DNA of 51,726 nucleotides from Candidatus Treponema merdequi (GTDB lineage: Bacteria > Spirochaetota > Spirochaetia > Treponematales > Treponemataceae). The stretch lies in NCBI GenBank assembly GCA_018064525.1, contig JAGHVB010000021.1, forward strand, positions 1 through 51,726, written 5' to 3'. A program made the translations under genes and the position numbers. Under the pieces are notes generated by a model that saw only the letters and a list, made by a program, of their open reading frames with translations, ran no database searches and had not been told where the DNA came from. How positions within the stretch are numbered: the first letter of the stretch is position 1; each line of letters begins with the position of its first letter. Shown here in pieces: positions 7,245 to 15,215 of the stretch.

Positions 7245-8465
7245 ATGTTAGTTACACCAAAGATTCGAAGTAATATCTGTCTCAATGCTCATCCGGCCGG
7301 ATGTGCTCAGGAAGTTCGCCGTCAGATTGAATATGTTAAGGCAAAGAAAGCAGCTCGCGCGGGTATTACAAGTGACGCGGAGTTGAGAAGTGATGATGGT
7401 CCTCGCTTTGTTCTCGTTCTCGGATGTTCAACAGGTTACGGACTTGCTTCTCGAATTGCTGCTGCGTTCGAATACGGTGCTGATACAATCGGCGTGTCTT
7501 TTGAAAAGGAAGGAACAGAGACACGCGGTGGAACTCCTGGTTTTTACAACAACATGGCGTTTGACAAAGAAGCGAAAGCGGCTGGCGTAAATTCCATCAC
7601 AATAAACGGAGATGCATACAGCCACGAAATCAAAAAACGCGTCATCGAAGAAATCAAAAAGCTCGGTAAAAAAGTCGACCTCGTTGTTTACAGCCTTGCA
7701 AGCCCTGTCAGAACTGACCCTGACACACAGGTAATGTATAAATCAGTCATCAAACCGATCGGCGGAACTTACGAAGGAAAATGTCTCGATATCATCGCTG
7801 AAAAACTCACCGAAGCAAAAGCAGAACCTGCATCAGAAGAAGAAATTGCAACTACAGTAAAAGTAATGGGAGGCGCCGACTGGAAGCTCTGGATTGACGC
7901 ACTTACAGATTCCGACTGCCTTGCAACTGGATGCACAACTTTAGCCTATTCTTACATCGGCCCAGAATTGAGCCACGCAATTTACCGCGACGGAACTATC
8001 GGCGAAGCAAAAAAAGATCTTGAAAAAACTGCACGCGAGCTTGATTCTGAACTTCAGAATAAAATCTCAGGGCACGCGTATGTTTCTGTAAACAAAGGAC
8101 TTGTAACAAGAAGTTCTGCTGTAATTCCGGTGATTTCGCTTTATCTTGCGTGCCTTTTCAAAGTGATGAAGGCAAATGGAACTCACGAGGGATGCATCGA
8201 GCAGATGGAACGTCTTTTTGCTGAGAAACTGTTTGCGGGCAAAGAAGTTCCACTTGACGATAAAAAACGCATCAGAATGGATGATCTCGAGCTTACAGAA
8301 GAAGTTCAGAAAGCGGTTGTTTTTAATATGAATGCCGTAACAGAGGAAAATCTTTCAGAATACTGCGATCTTGCCGGTTATAAGCATGATTTTTTAGTTG
8401 CAAACGGATTTGACGCAGAAGGCGTTGATTACAGTTTAGAGGTTGAACGCTTTGACACGGTTTAG
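7245..8465 (+). CDS. fabV: Trans-2-enoyl-CoA/ACP reductase (Ter/FabV)
   Basis: This 406-residue NADH-dependent enoyl reductase belongs to the FabV/Ter branch of the SDR superfamily. It has the unusually long family form, close to the 397-residue T. denticola Ter. The catalytic Y-x8-K signature is present (Y247 in IYRDG, K256 in GEAKK), as is the nucleotide-binding segment LVLGCSTGYGLASRIA (about 57-72). Family members reduce crotonyl-CoA to butyryl-CoA or trans-2-enoyl-ACP. FabV enzymes are naturally triclosan-insensitive. The site AAAGGAG precedes the ATG. Placement directly after fabF favours a role in type II fatty-acid synthesis, though a fermentative role cannot be excluded. Confidence 0.95.
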   Translation: MLVTPKIRSNICLNAHPAGCAQEVRRQIEYVKAKKAARAGITSDAELRSDDGPRFVLVLGCSTGYGLASRIAAAFEYGADTIGVSFEKEGTETRGGTPGFYNNMAFDKEAKAAGVNSITINGDAYSHEIKKRVIEEIKKLGKKVDLVVYSLASPVRTDPDTQVMYKSVIKPIGGTYEGKCLDIIAEKLTEAKAEPASEEEIATTVKVMGGADWKLWIDALTDSDCLATGCTTLAYSYIGPELSHAIYRDGTIGEAKKDLEKTARELDSELQNKISGHAYVSVNKGLVTRSSAVIPVISLYLACLFKVMKANGTHEGCIEQMERLFAEKLFAGKEVPLDDKKRIRMDDLELTEEVQKAVVFNMNAVTEENLSEYCDLAGYKHDFLVANGFDAEGVDYSLEVERFDTV

Positions 8466-8471
8466 TATAAT
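8443..8471 (+). promoter_or_regulatory. PilZ gene promoter inside ter 3' end, leaderless geometry
   Basis: TTGAAC (8443-8448), a 17-base spacer and a perfect TATAAT (8466-8471) end six bases before the ATG at 8478. No ribosome binding site is present. The predicted transcription start coincides with the A of the start codon. Confidence 0.5.
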
Positions 8472-8477
8472 ATAAAC

Positions 8478-8864
8478 ATGTGCGCTAAAACACGAAAATT
8501 TGAAAGATATGACGTTTTGGGTCGGATTGAGTCAGAAGAACTTTCAAGCTTTCCGGGAACACTCCTTGATATAAGCTTGAACGGCTGTAAGATTCATTAT
8601 TCAAATCCGGTTGCAGTTTCTCTTGAAGAAGAATATACAATCAGAATAAAATTTACAGACCAGTCATTGAATAAACCGATTACATTGATCTGCCAGCCGA
8701 TGTGGGCAAAAGAAGACAGCGGTTCAACAGATATCGGTATGAAGTTTCTTCACTCTCCGGACACAGACACCCTTCAGGAATACATCAAGTATCTTTACAA
8801 GGACTCTCAGAATCTCGGAGACATCGCTCATCAGATAATGGACAGTGAATGTCAGTTCATATAG
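8478..8864 (+). CDS. PilZ-domain c-di-GMP-binding protein
   Basis: This 128-residue protein is a stand-alone PilZ domain. The N-terminal KFERYDVLGRIE region and the LLDISLNGCKIHY motif (D/N-x-S-x-x-G, about residues 31-43) are the c-di-GMP contact segments. The beta-barrel end is DIGMKFLHSPDT. Basic residues at the N-terminus (AKTRKFER) stand in for the usual RxxxR. Such proteins act as c-di-GMP effectors on motility or envelope processes. Its 3' end overlaps the rRNA methyltransferase gene by 16 bases, so the two are coupled. It appears to be transcribed from its own leaderless promoter within ter. Confidence 0.82.
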   Translation: MCAKTRKFERYDVLGRIESEELSSFPGTLLDISLNGCKIHYSNPVAVSLEEEYTIRIKFTDQSLNKPITLICQPMWAKEDSGSTDIGMKFLHSPDTDTLQEYIKYLYKDSQNLGDIAHQIMDSECQFI

Positions 8865-9928
8865 AAAACCTTTCGGCAATCGGATTTTTAGCTTTTCCCG
8901 ATTGCCTCGCATTTCTCAAATCAGAATTAATCAAACGCTTTGGCCTCTCAGAATCGACACATTTTAAGTGCTACGGTGATATCGTGCTGCTTGAGGGCGA
9001 AGATTTAAGCGCTTTTTTAAGTGGAATTTCGTCAAACGGCGAATCAGTTTCAGAAAAAGTCATCACAGCAGAATCTCTTTCTGAAACTCCCGGAGAAAAA
9101 CTTCTCGAAGTCATTCCACCAGAAAAACTCCCTTACTGGGCAAGAACAACACTCTTAAAGCCGTTCCTCCTAAACTTTGAATCAATCGGCGACGCTTCAC
9201 GCACTTTAAAAGAACTTCAGAGAAACTGGGCTCCGTATCAGTACCAGAGTTTTCGTCGTGCAACTTTAATTCAGGAAAAATTGCCTTATATAAATCTCAA
9301 GGCTAAGAAATTTCCTTTTTCGATTCCTAAAAGTCCGATCGGAGTTTACACTCTCATCGAAGACAAAAAGATTCTCGCATCACAGTTTACTTCGTCTTAT
9401 CTTCCTGCCGGCAGAATCGAGTTTATAGAAGATCACGAAAATCCGCCGAGCCGTGCATATTTAAAAATTTCAGAAAGTCTTACTCTTGCAAACCTCTTTT
9501 TTGATGTGGAACTTCCGGGGCCTGAGTCGCGTTGTTTTGAAGCAGGTGCGTGTCCCGGCGGCTGGACATGGGTTTTAGTAAACCTCGGTTCAAAAGTTTA
9601 TGCCGTTGACCGTGCAGAACTTGCGCCTTCTCTTATGACAAATCCTCTTGTTACATTTCAGGCTCATGATGCGTTTACATTAAAGCCAGAAGATATCGGA
9701 AAATGCGACTGGGTTTTCAGTGATGTCATCTGTTATCCTGAAAGGCTTCTGGAATGGATCAAAGTCTGGCTCGATTCTGGCTTAACAAAGAACATGATCT
9801 GTACAATAAAGATGCAGGGCGAAATTGACTGGAATATCGTACAGCAGTTTGCAGACATTCCGTCGAGCCGGGTTGTTCATTTAAATTACAACAAGCATGA
9901 ATTAACATGGATTCACTGCGAGAAGTAA
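8849..9928 (+). CDS. rlmM: 23S rRNA 2'-O-ribose methyltransferase, RlmM-like (FtsJ fold)
   Basis: This 359-residue SAM-dependent methyltransferase has an N-terminal THUMP-like region and a C-terminal RrmJ/FtsJ-fold domain. The SAM-binding motif FEAGACPGGWTWVLV lies at about 230-244, the acidic motif in CDWVFSDVICYP, a lysine in CTIKMQGE and a glutamate in KHELTWIH, matching the K-D-K-E tetrad of 2'-O-methyltransferases. E. coli RlmM, of similar length, modifies C2498 of 23S rRNA. The start lies inside the PilZ gene (16-base overlap). Confidence 0.85.
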   Translation: MSVHIENLSAIGFLAFPDCLAFLKSELIKRFGLSESTHFKCYGDIVLLEGEDLSAFLSGISSNGESVSEKVITAESLSETPGEKLLEVIPPEKLPYWARTTLLKPFLLNFESIGDASRTLKELQRNWAPYQYQSFRRATLIQEKLPYINLKAKKFPFSIPKSPIGVYTLIEDKKILASQFTSSYLPAGRIEFIEDHENPPSRAYLKISESLTLANLFFDVELPGPESRCFEAGACPGGWTWVLVNLGSKVYAVDRAELAPSLMTNPLVTFQAHDAFTLKPEDIGKCDWVFSDVICYPERLLEWIKVWLDSGLTKNMICTIKMQGEIDWNIVQQFADIPSSRVVHLNYNKHELTWIHCEK

Positions 9929-9963
9929 TTTAAGAATTAGTAAAAAAATAAAAAGAGGTTTTT

Positions 9964-11733
9964 ATGAAAAAAATCATATCAGTATTTCTGACAATATGTT
10001 TGACCATTAACTTCGTTTCCTGCAGCAAGATAAATGCCGTCTCTTCTGAAGATGAATATATCGATTTTCCTGACGGCTTTAACGCAATGTTCATGAATAC
10101 TTACAAGTCAACTTATTTTTATATTGACGCACCGGTTTTTAAAAACGAAGACAAAAAAAATGGTTCCTATCAGGCAATTATGTCATCAGGTTCTTCTTTT
10201 ATAAGTGGAACTGCTCATTTTACAGCAAAAGGAATTGTCCTCGATTATCCTGATAAAATTGATTTTACAAAGTGCGGTGGAACTGACGAAGACAAGCAGA
10301 CATTTATAGATTTTTATTTTCCCGGTAAGTCAAAATCATTCTGGAAAGCAGAACCGGAATTGAGAATTGGTAGTGTAAAAGGTTTCTATACTTATAAAGA
10401 CAGACTTTTTGAGCATAAAAGCATTTCGACAAAACTGAGTATCGGAGATGAAACATATATCGATGGTGAGCATGTTCTTCTTGCAGATGAACTTTATACT
10501 GCAAAAGATTCTGTGCAGATATACGAAAAACCTGATTTCAAGAGTACAAAGATTTTTGTTACAAGACTCAACTGGAATTATTACAATACTGATGAATATA
10601 AAAAAATCGATGTCCTGAAAAAATATGAAGTCCCTGCCTGGAAAGGAATTGCACTTGAAGCTGATGCGAAGACCGTAAAAGAAACAGAAAAAGATAAACA
10701 GAGTTTTAACTGGTATCGCGTTTCAATAAGGGATTTCTGTGGCGAAAAATACGGCTGGGTTTACGGCGGAGACTTAGTTTCTGCAAGCTACGAAGAACTT
10801 CGTGGCTATAAAACAGAAATAATTGCCCGTGGTGTTGCTGAAGGAATCATCAAAGTAGAAGAGATAGATAAAAAAGAAATTCCACAAAACCTGAAATATT
10901 TCAGTTTGGAAGATGAAGTAACAAAAGAAATATATTTTAATGATGATGTTCTTTATCTTGTCGGCGAAAGCGGATATGCAAAACTTTCGAGAGAAAAACT
11001 TTTTGTCGATTCAGATGGATTTTTAAAGCTTGATCTCGGTTCAAAAGAATATCTTTTCATCGACGGTAAAAGAATTTCACAGAACTTTAAAAGCTTTCAT
11101 TTTGACAGTAGAACTGCCCGCGAAGAAGAGAATGACCGTCCGTTCGGATATGATTTTAAATCAATCTCGGCAAGTTCATCTTTTTCGGAAACTGTAAACG
11201 GCAAGAAAATTAATTACACTCCTGATAACCTTTATAAATGTTTTTATGCAGGCGGATGTGTCTGTCATCCTTACAGCTGGAATTACAGTCATATTCCATG
11301 GGTAGAAGGCGCATCAGACAGTGGAATCGGTGAATCGATTTTAGTGGAATTTACTCAGGATATGTATGGAATTTCGATATTGAACGGATATGCTGACATT
11401 AACAGAATGAAGTTCTATAAAGAAAATTCCAGAGTAAAGACACTTCTTGTTGAAGATTTGCAGAATGGAACTTCTCAGACTGTTAATTTTGAAGACTGTG
11501 TTTATTTTAATTATATCAACTTTTCAAAACCGACATCAAAAATAAAGCTTACGATAAAAGATGTCTATTCTGGTTCAAAGTATAGCGATACCTGTATTTC
11601 TGCAATTATTCCGGATATAAAACCGTTCTCTGAAGAAGAAAAATCGCAAAACATAAAAAACAATTTTCTGCGAAACTACATCCGTTATGAAGAAAAGCAG
11701 CCTGAAATTTTAATCAAAGAATTTACGAATTAG
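9964..11733 (+). CDS. Lipoprotein with SH3-like and NADase-type glycan-binding regions
   Basis: This 589-residue protein begins with a lipoprotein signal peptide ending in a spirochaete-style lipobox (NFVSC, cysteine about residue 20). About residues 240-275 (WYRVSIRDFCGEKYGWVYGG) resemble a bacterial SH3 domain. The C-terminal part (about 435-560) has the signature of the NADase-type glycan-binding domain: WVEGASDSGIGESILVEF, ISILNGYADI and KLTIKDVYSGSKYSDTCIS. Such proteins are probably envelope-anchored and bind glycans. An AAAAAGAGG site precedes the ATG. No enzymatic domain is recognised. Confidence 0.78.
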   Translation: MKKIISVFLTICLTINFVSCSKINAVSSEDEYIDFPDGFNAMFMNTYKSTYFYIDAPVFKNEDKKNGSYQAIMSSGSSFISGTAHFTAKGIVLDYPDKIDFTKCGGTDEDKQTFIDFYFPGKSKSFWKAEPELRIGSVKGFYTYKDRLFEHKSISTKLSIGDETYIDGEHVLLADELYTAKDSVQIYEKPDFKSTKIFVTRLNWNYYNTDEYKKIDVLKKYEVPAWKGIALEADAKTVKETEKDKQSFNWYRVSIRDFCGEKYGWVYGGDLVSASYEELRGYKTEIIARGVAEGIIKVEEIDKKEIPQNLKYFSLEDEVTKEIYFNDDVLYLVGESGYAKLSREKLFVDSDGFLKLDLGSKEYLFIDGKRISQNFKSFHFDSRTAREEENDRPFGYDFKSISASSSFSETVNGKKINYTPDNLYKCFYAGGCVCHPYSWNYSHIPWVEGASDSGIGESILVEFTQDMYGISILNGYADINRMKFYKENSRVKTLLVEDLQNGTSQTVNFEDCVYFNYINFSKPTSKIKLTIKDVYSGSKYSDTCISAIIPDIKPFSEEEKSQNIKNNFLRNYIRYEEKQPEILIKEFTN

Positions 11734-11751
11734 GGTTTGCTGTAAAGAGAA

Positions 11752-11786
11752 GCCACAGATTGGCACAGATTAGCACAGATTTTTCT
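11752..11786. repeat. Intergenic CACAGATT-type repeat, copy 1
   Basis: Three near-identical words CCACAGATTG, GCACAGATTA and GCACAGATTT stand in tandem after the lipoprotein gene. The same word family recurs at 34032-34061. I recall this motif as a dispersed intergenic repeat in several phyla, but I cannot verify that here. Confidence 0.5.
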
Positions 11787-11806
11787 GTTAATTGAAAGGA
11801 CAAAAA

Positions 11807-11834
11807 AAAGGTCACCGTTCGGTGACCTTTTATA
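11807..11834. terminator. Bidirectional terminator between the lipoprotein gene and pheS
   Basis: The perfect stem AAAGGTCACC (11807-11816) / GGTGACCTTT (11821-11830) with a GTTC loop has an A-tract on its left and a T-rich flank on its right. It can therefore terminate the plus-strand lipoprotein gene and the minus-strand pheS. Confidence 0.85.
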
Positions 11835-11839
11835 TTAGT

Positions 11840-13390
11840 CTAGAACTTAGCTTTTCTAAGTCTTACTTTTTCAATATCCTCACAAAAGAGTTCGCGGAGG
11901 TCATTCAAACCGAGTGCCATCAAAGCCATGCGGTCGATACCGATTCCCCATGCGAGAACTGGAACATCGATGCCCATTGCTTTTGTTACTTCTGGGCGGA
12001 AGATTCCTGAACCACCGAGTTCGAACCAGCCGAGTTTCGGGTGTTTGATATGAACTTCGATTGAAGGTTCTGTGAACGGAAAGTAACCCGGAACGTATTT
12101 AACTTCTTCTGCTCCTGCAATTTCTTTTGCGAACATTTCAAGGAAGCCTAAGAGTGTCTTAAGGTTTACATCTTTTCCAAGAACAATACCTTCTGTCTGA
12201 TAGAAGTCAGAAAGGTGAGTTGCGTCTACTTTATCGTAGCGGAAACAGCGGGCAATACCGAAGTATTTTCCAGGAATTTCTGCTTTGTGAAGCTGGTGTG
12301 CAGAAAGAACTGTGCCCTGGCTTCTTAAGAGAAGGCGTTTTGTAAAGTCTCTGTCAAATGAGTAGTTCCATCCGCGGCTTCCAGAATTTCCGCCGTTTTC
12401 GTGAACTGCTGCAACATTTGAGAGATATGGTTCTTCGATTGATTTTGCATGTGTTGGATTTTTAATTCGGTAAACATCGTGAATGTCGCGTGCTGCGTGG
12501 AACTGTGGCATAAAGAGTGCGTCGCCGTTCCAGAATTCTGTTTCTACGAGTGGTCCGTCAAATTCCTGGAATCCGAGTGAACAGAGTTTATCTTTTACTG
12601 ATTCGAGGAATGAAACGTATGGATTGATGCGTCCCGGAATGTTTCTTGCAGGTGGAATTGAAATGTTGTAACCACGGAAAGTTCCGTTTTTCCATTCACC
12701 TGATTCGAGCATCTTTGTTGTGATTTCACCGATTTCGTTTCCAGTAACTCCGACTTTTTTGAGTTCGGCAGCAATTGTGTCGCTTTCGCCGCAGAGTCTG
12801 TAAACTACAGTTTCGCGTGTATATGTTTTAAATGGAGCGTCTGCAGCTCCACGTTTTTTTGCAAGTCCTGAGAGAACGCTGATTTCTTCCTGAGAAAGAT
12901 CGTCCTGATTGAGTGTTGTGTCTGCAACTGCTTTTTTAAGAAGGGCAGCTGTCATTGTGATGCGTGACGGAAGTTCTTTTCCAGTGTATTCAGCTTTTTT
13001 CTCTTCATTCATTTTGAGAATGCCTTCTTTTGAAAGCTGTCCGAATGCACTACCGATGTCTTTCTGTTCTACACCGATTCCTGCTGCAATCTCAGGTAAA
13101 GTCTTAGCACCATTTTCTTTTAAGAAGTTTACAGCGCGTTCTTCGATAAGTCCTTTTTCTGAAAGTTCTTTTCCAAGATCTGTGATTTCAAAGAATGTGT
13201 GTGGTGTACGGCTTACTTCCTGTACAAGGCCCTTTAATCCGAGCCAGCTGAATGCCTGGTTTGCGTGACCTTCTTTGTAATCTAATTCTTTCTGTAAACG
13301 GCTTGATGTAAGTTCGTCTTTCTGTGTGTACTTGAGAAGTACTTTGATTTCAAGTGGGTGTAAGTTTTTAATTGTTCCTGAGATATCCAT
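11840..13390 (-). CDS. pheS: Phenylalanyl-tRNA synthetase alpha subunit, archaeal/spirochaete type
   Basis: This 516-residue class II synthetase charges tRNA-Phe. It has the long archaeal/eukaryotic-like form with N-terminal winged-helix-type tRNA-binding modules (about residues 1-170). In contrast, the usual bacterial alpha subunit has about 340 residues. The catalytic core shows motif 2 (YFGIARCFRYDKVDATHLSD) and motif 3 (LAWGIGIDRMALMALGL). The archaeal origin of spirochaetal PheRS is established. The partner pheT is not adjacent: the gene is followed by a terminator and preceded by an unrelated exported protein. No Shine-Dalgarno is evident before the ATG. Confidence 0.95.
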   Translation of the reverse strand: MDISGTIKNLHPLEIKVLLKYTQKDELTSSRLQKELDYKEGHANQAFSWLGLKGLVQEVSRTPHTFFEITDLGKELSEKGLIEERAVNFLKENGAKTLPEIAAGIGVEQKDIGSAFGQLSKEGILKMNEEKKAEYTGKELPSRITMTAALLKKAVADTTLNQDDLSQEEISVLSGLAKKRGAADAPFKTYTRETVVYRLCGESDTIAAELKKVGVTGNEIGEITTKMLESGEWKNGTFRGYNISIPPARNIPGRINPYVSFLESVKDKLCSLGFQEFDGPLVETEFWNGDALFMPQFHAARDIHDVYRIKNPTHAKSIEEPYLSNVAAVHENGGNSGSRGWNYSFDRDFTKRLLLRSQGTVLSAHQLHKAEIPGKYFGIARCFRYDKVDATHLSDFYQTEGIVLGKDVNLKTLLGFLEMFAKEIAGAEEVKYVPGYFPFTEPSIEVHIKHPKLGWFELGGSGIFRPEVTKAMGIDVPVLAWGIGIDRMALMALGLNDLRELFCEDIEKVRLRKAKF

Positions 13391-13403
13391 TTTAAAATAT
13401 ATT

Positions 13404-13447
13404 GGTGGAACTTCACAATCCGGAAATCCGTATTATAAAGTTCCACC
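13404..13447. repeat. Perfect 10-bp inverted repeat around a TATAAT in the pheS upstream region
   Basis: GGTGGAACTT (13404-13413) and AAGTTCCACC (13438-13447) are exact inverted repeats. On the minus strand a TATAAT box (13437-13432) lies against the distal arm. The repeat may be an operator pair, a leader hairpin for pheS, or a weak terminator of the preceding gene. Confidence 0.5.
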
Positions 13448-13463
13448 CCTCCAAAAAAAATAA

Positions 13464-13889
13464 TTAGCGAGAGAATTTTACGATGCAGAGCATTTCGCCC
13501 ATTTTTACACCGCGTTCATCTTTGTAATGTCTTGTTTTGTCGCGTTTTGCATAAGTGTACTTGTAGTATCCGTGTTCTTTTGTAAAATCTTCGAGAACAT
13601 CAGCGATAGTAATCATAGCATCACTTTTGTCAAAAGCAACGTCCATACATGTGTAATAAATGTGTGCTTCGTCGTAGTTTTCAATGTATTCAATTCTAAC
13701 AGAAGCTGGTTTGAGTTTTCCAGTTTCCGGGTTAGTTGTGATACGCTGATTTTCCGGAACTATTACCTGAACAGTTCTGTCCATAGGATTTTTAGGGTTA
13801 ACAAGTTCGTCAACTTCTTTATCCTGATCCTGAGCATAAAAGCAAGAAACAGCAGCCATACAAGCTAAGATAGCAAGTAATTTTTTCAT
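13464..13889 (-). CDS. Small exported protein of unknown function
   Basis: This 141-residue protein has a signal peptide (MKKLLAILACMAAVSCFYAQ). It may be cleaved after FYA, or lipidated at C16 (AVSC) under the relaxed spirochaete lipobox. The mature part begins with an acidic segment, followed by alternating beta-like stretches (SVRIEYIENYDEAHIYYT) and a basic C-terminus. A strong GGAGGAG ribosome binding site precedes the ATG. I do not recognise the family. Confidence 0.75.
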   Translation of the reverse strand: MKKLLAILACMAAVSCFYAQDQDKEVDELVNPKNPMDRTVQVIVPENQRITTNPETGKLKPASVRIEYIENYDEAHIYYTCMDVAFDKSDAMITIADVLEDFTKEHGYYKYTYAKRDKTRHYKDERGVKMGEMLCIVKFSR

Positions 13890-13932
13890 AATTTCTCCTC
13901 CAGAGTTTTAGCAAGAATTTTTCAATATGACG

Positions 13933-14601
13933 CTAAAATTGACTATATTCCTTTATTTTACTTGTTTCCAGGAAAAAATCAAGTTGAACGACATAAGAAC
14001 CGGCTTCTATATAAATTGCGCGAACGCTTCTGATTAGAAGTTTTCCTGTAATTTGTTTTGGTTTGTTTTTGATGATTTTTCTATAATATTCACGAATTCC
14101 GTCTTTTGCAGCATTTTGAACTGCTTCCTGAAGGCCTGCAAAACCTTTGTTCAGTTTTCCTTTGCCACGGCCGACTGCGTGTGGATTTTTGATTGAACTG
14201 AACTGTTTATAGTAGCGTTTCATCTGTTCTGTACGGTTAAAATTTACCCATAGGAAAATTTTATCTTCACGGAAATAGGTTTTATCCCATTCGATATTTT
14301 TTTTATCTTTTGAAAAGTCGTTACATGGAACAAGTTCGAAATATTCTTCAACTTTGCGTAGTTTGTCTGACGGTGTGTAATCAAAGTCAAATCCGTAAGT
14401 CATTCCTTCGAGAAGATATTCTGAAAGCTGTGTAAGGTCTTTTCTGGCAATTTCGTGAGGTTTTGTTTCTGTAAATTCCGGATATGCATCCTGAAGAGCC
14501 CAGATATAGAGTCTTATTTTTTCAATGCTGTCATTTTCAGAAAATGCTGGTGCAAGGGAAATTAAAAATAATAAAATTAATGTTTTAATGCGTTTTTCCA
14601 T
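13933..14601 (-). CDS. Exported protein of unknown function
   Basis: This is a 222-residue protein with a signal peptide (MEKRIKTLILLFLISLAPAF). I place the start at 14601, where the signal peptide begins. An upstream in-frame ATG at 14646 would add 15 residues before it. The gene overlaps the rhomboid gene by 25 bases, so it belongs to the same coupled run. The mature protein is mixed alpha/beta and basic toward the C-terminus (KIIKNKPKQITGKLLIRSVR), with no recognised domain. Confidence 0.72.
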   Translation of the reverse strand: MEKRIKTLILLFLISLAPAFSENDSIEKIRLYIWALQDAYPEFTETKPHEIARKDLTQLSEYLLEGMTYGFDFDYTPSDKLRKVEEYFELVPCNDFSKDKKNIEWDKTYFREDKIFLWVNFNRTEQMKRYYKQFSSIKNPHAVGRGKGKLNKGFAGLQEAVQNAAKDGIREYYRKIIKNKPKQITGKLLIRSVRAIYIEAGSYVVQLDFFLETSKIKEYSQF

Positions 14602-15215
14602 ATTTTGACCGGGTTGATTCCAAATCTTATTACAAAATAAAGCCATGCTGAAAGAAAACCAAAAAGGTGAGTCATGTGAGCAACATTGCTGTTAATTCCA
14701 AAAACCTGGCTGAAAATTTCTATGACTGTGTAAAGTAAAACCAGAACTGGAGCCGGAATTGGAATTATTCCAAATAGAAAAACTTTTACAGTCGGAAAGA
14801 TTACAGCAAAAGCGAAAAGAATTGAAAATACAATTCCGCTTGCTCCCATTAAAAAAACATTCCAGTAACCTGTCAGAACATAAACTAAAAGTGAAAGTGC
14901 GTTCGAGAAAATTCCGCAGATAAAAAAATAGAGAAGAAATTCTTTTGAACCGATTGATTTTTCAACATACATTCCAAACATCAGAAAACCAAACATATTG
15001 AAAAAAAGATGCTTGATATTGTGATGAATGAAAGTGCAGGTAAAAAGCTGCCAGTACATGTGAAGGTCAATGACTGCACTCGGGTTTAATGCAAAGTAAA
15101 ATGTATACGCTTTGTTGATTGAGGTTAAGATGTAAACTAAAATGTTAATTACAGTGATAATTGCAGTTGCGTGAAAATATGTATATCGGAATTTCTTCTG
15201 TAAAAAATTTGTCAT
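14577..15215 (-). CDS. Rhomboid-family intramembrane serine protease
   Basis: This 212-residue protein has six hydrophobic segments and the rhomboid signatures. HHNIKHLFFNM (about 64-74) contains the conserved His/Asn of helix 2. GASG (about 124-127, catalytic S126) and AHMTHLFGF (catalytic H183) complete the dyad. It would cleave membrane proteins within the bilayer. Its start overlaps the end of the diguanylate cyclase gene by four bases, and its end overlaps the next exported-protein gene by 25 bases. Confidence 0.9.
   Translation of the reverse strand: MTNFLQKKFRYTYFHATAIITVINILVYILTSINKAYTFYFALNPSAVIDLHMYWQLFTCTFIHHNIKHLFFNMFGFLMFGMYVEKSIGSKEFLLYFFICGIFSNALSLLVYVLTGYWNVFLMGASGIVFSILFAFAVIFPTVKVFLFGIIPIPAPVLVLLYTVIEIFSQVFGINSNVAHMTHLFGFLSAWLYFVIRFGINPVKIWKNALKH

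Noticed and set aside
8452-8471. TTGACA at 8452-8457 as the -35 box of the PilZ promoter
   Set aside because: It lies only eight bases from the TATAAT box; TTGAAC at 8443 has the correct 17-base spacing.
12000-12040. tRNA-like GTTCGAACC word
   Set aside because: It lies inside the coding sequence of pheS and has no cloverleaf around it.
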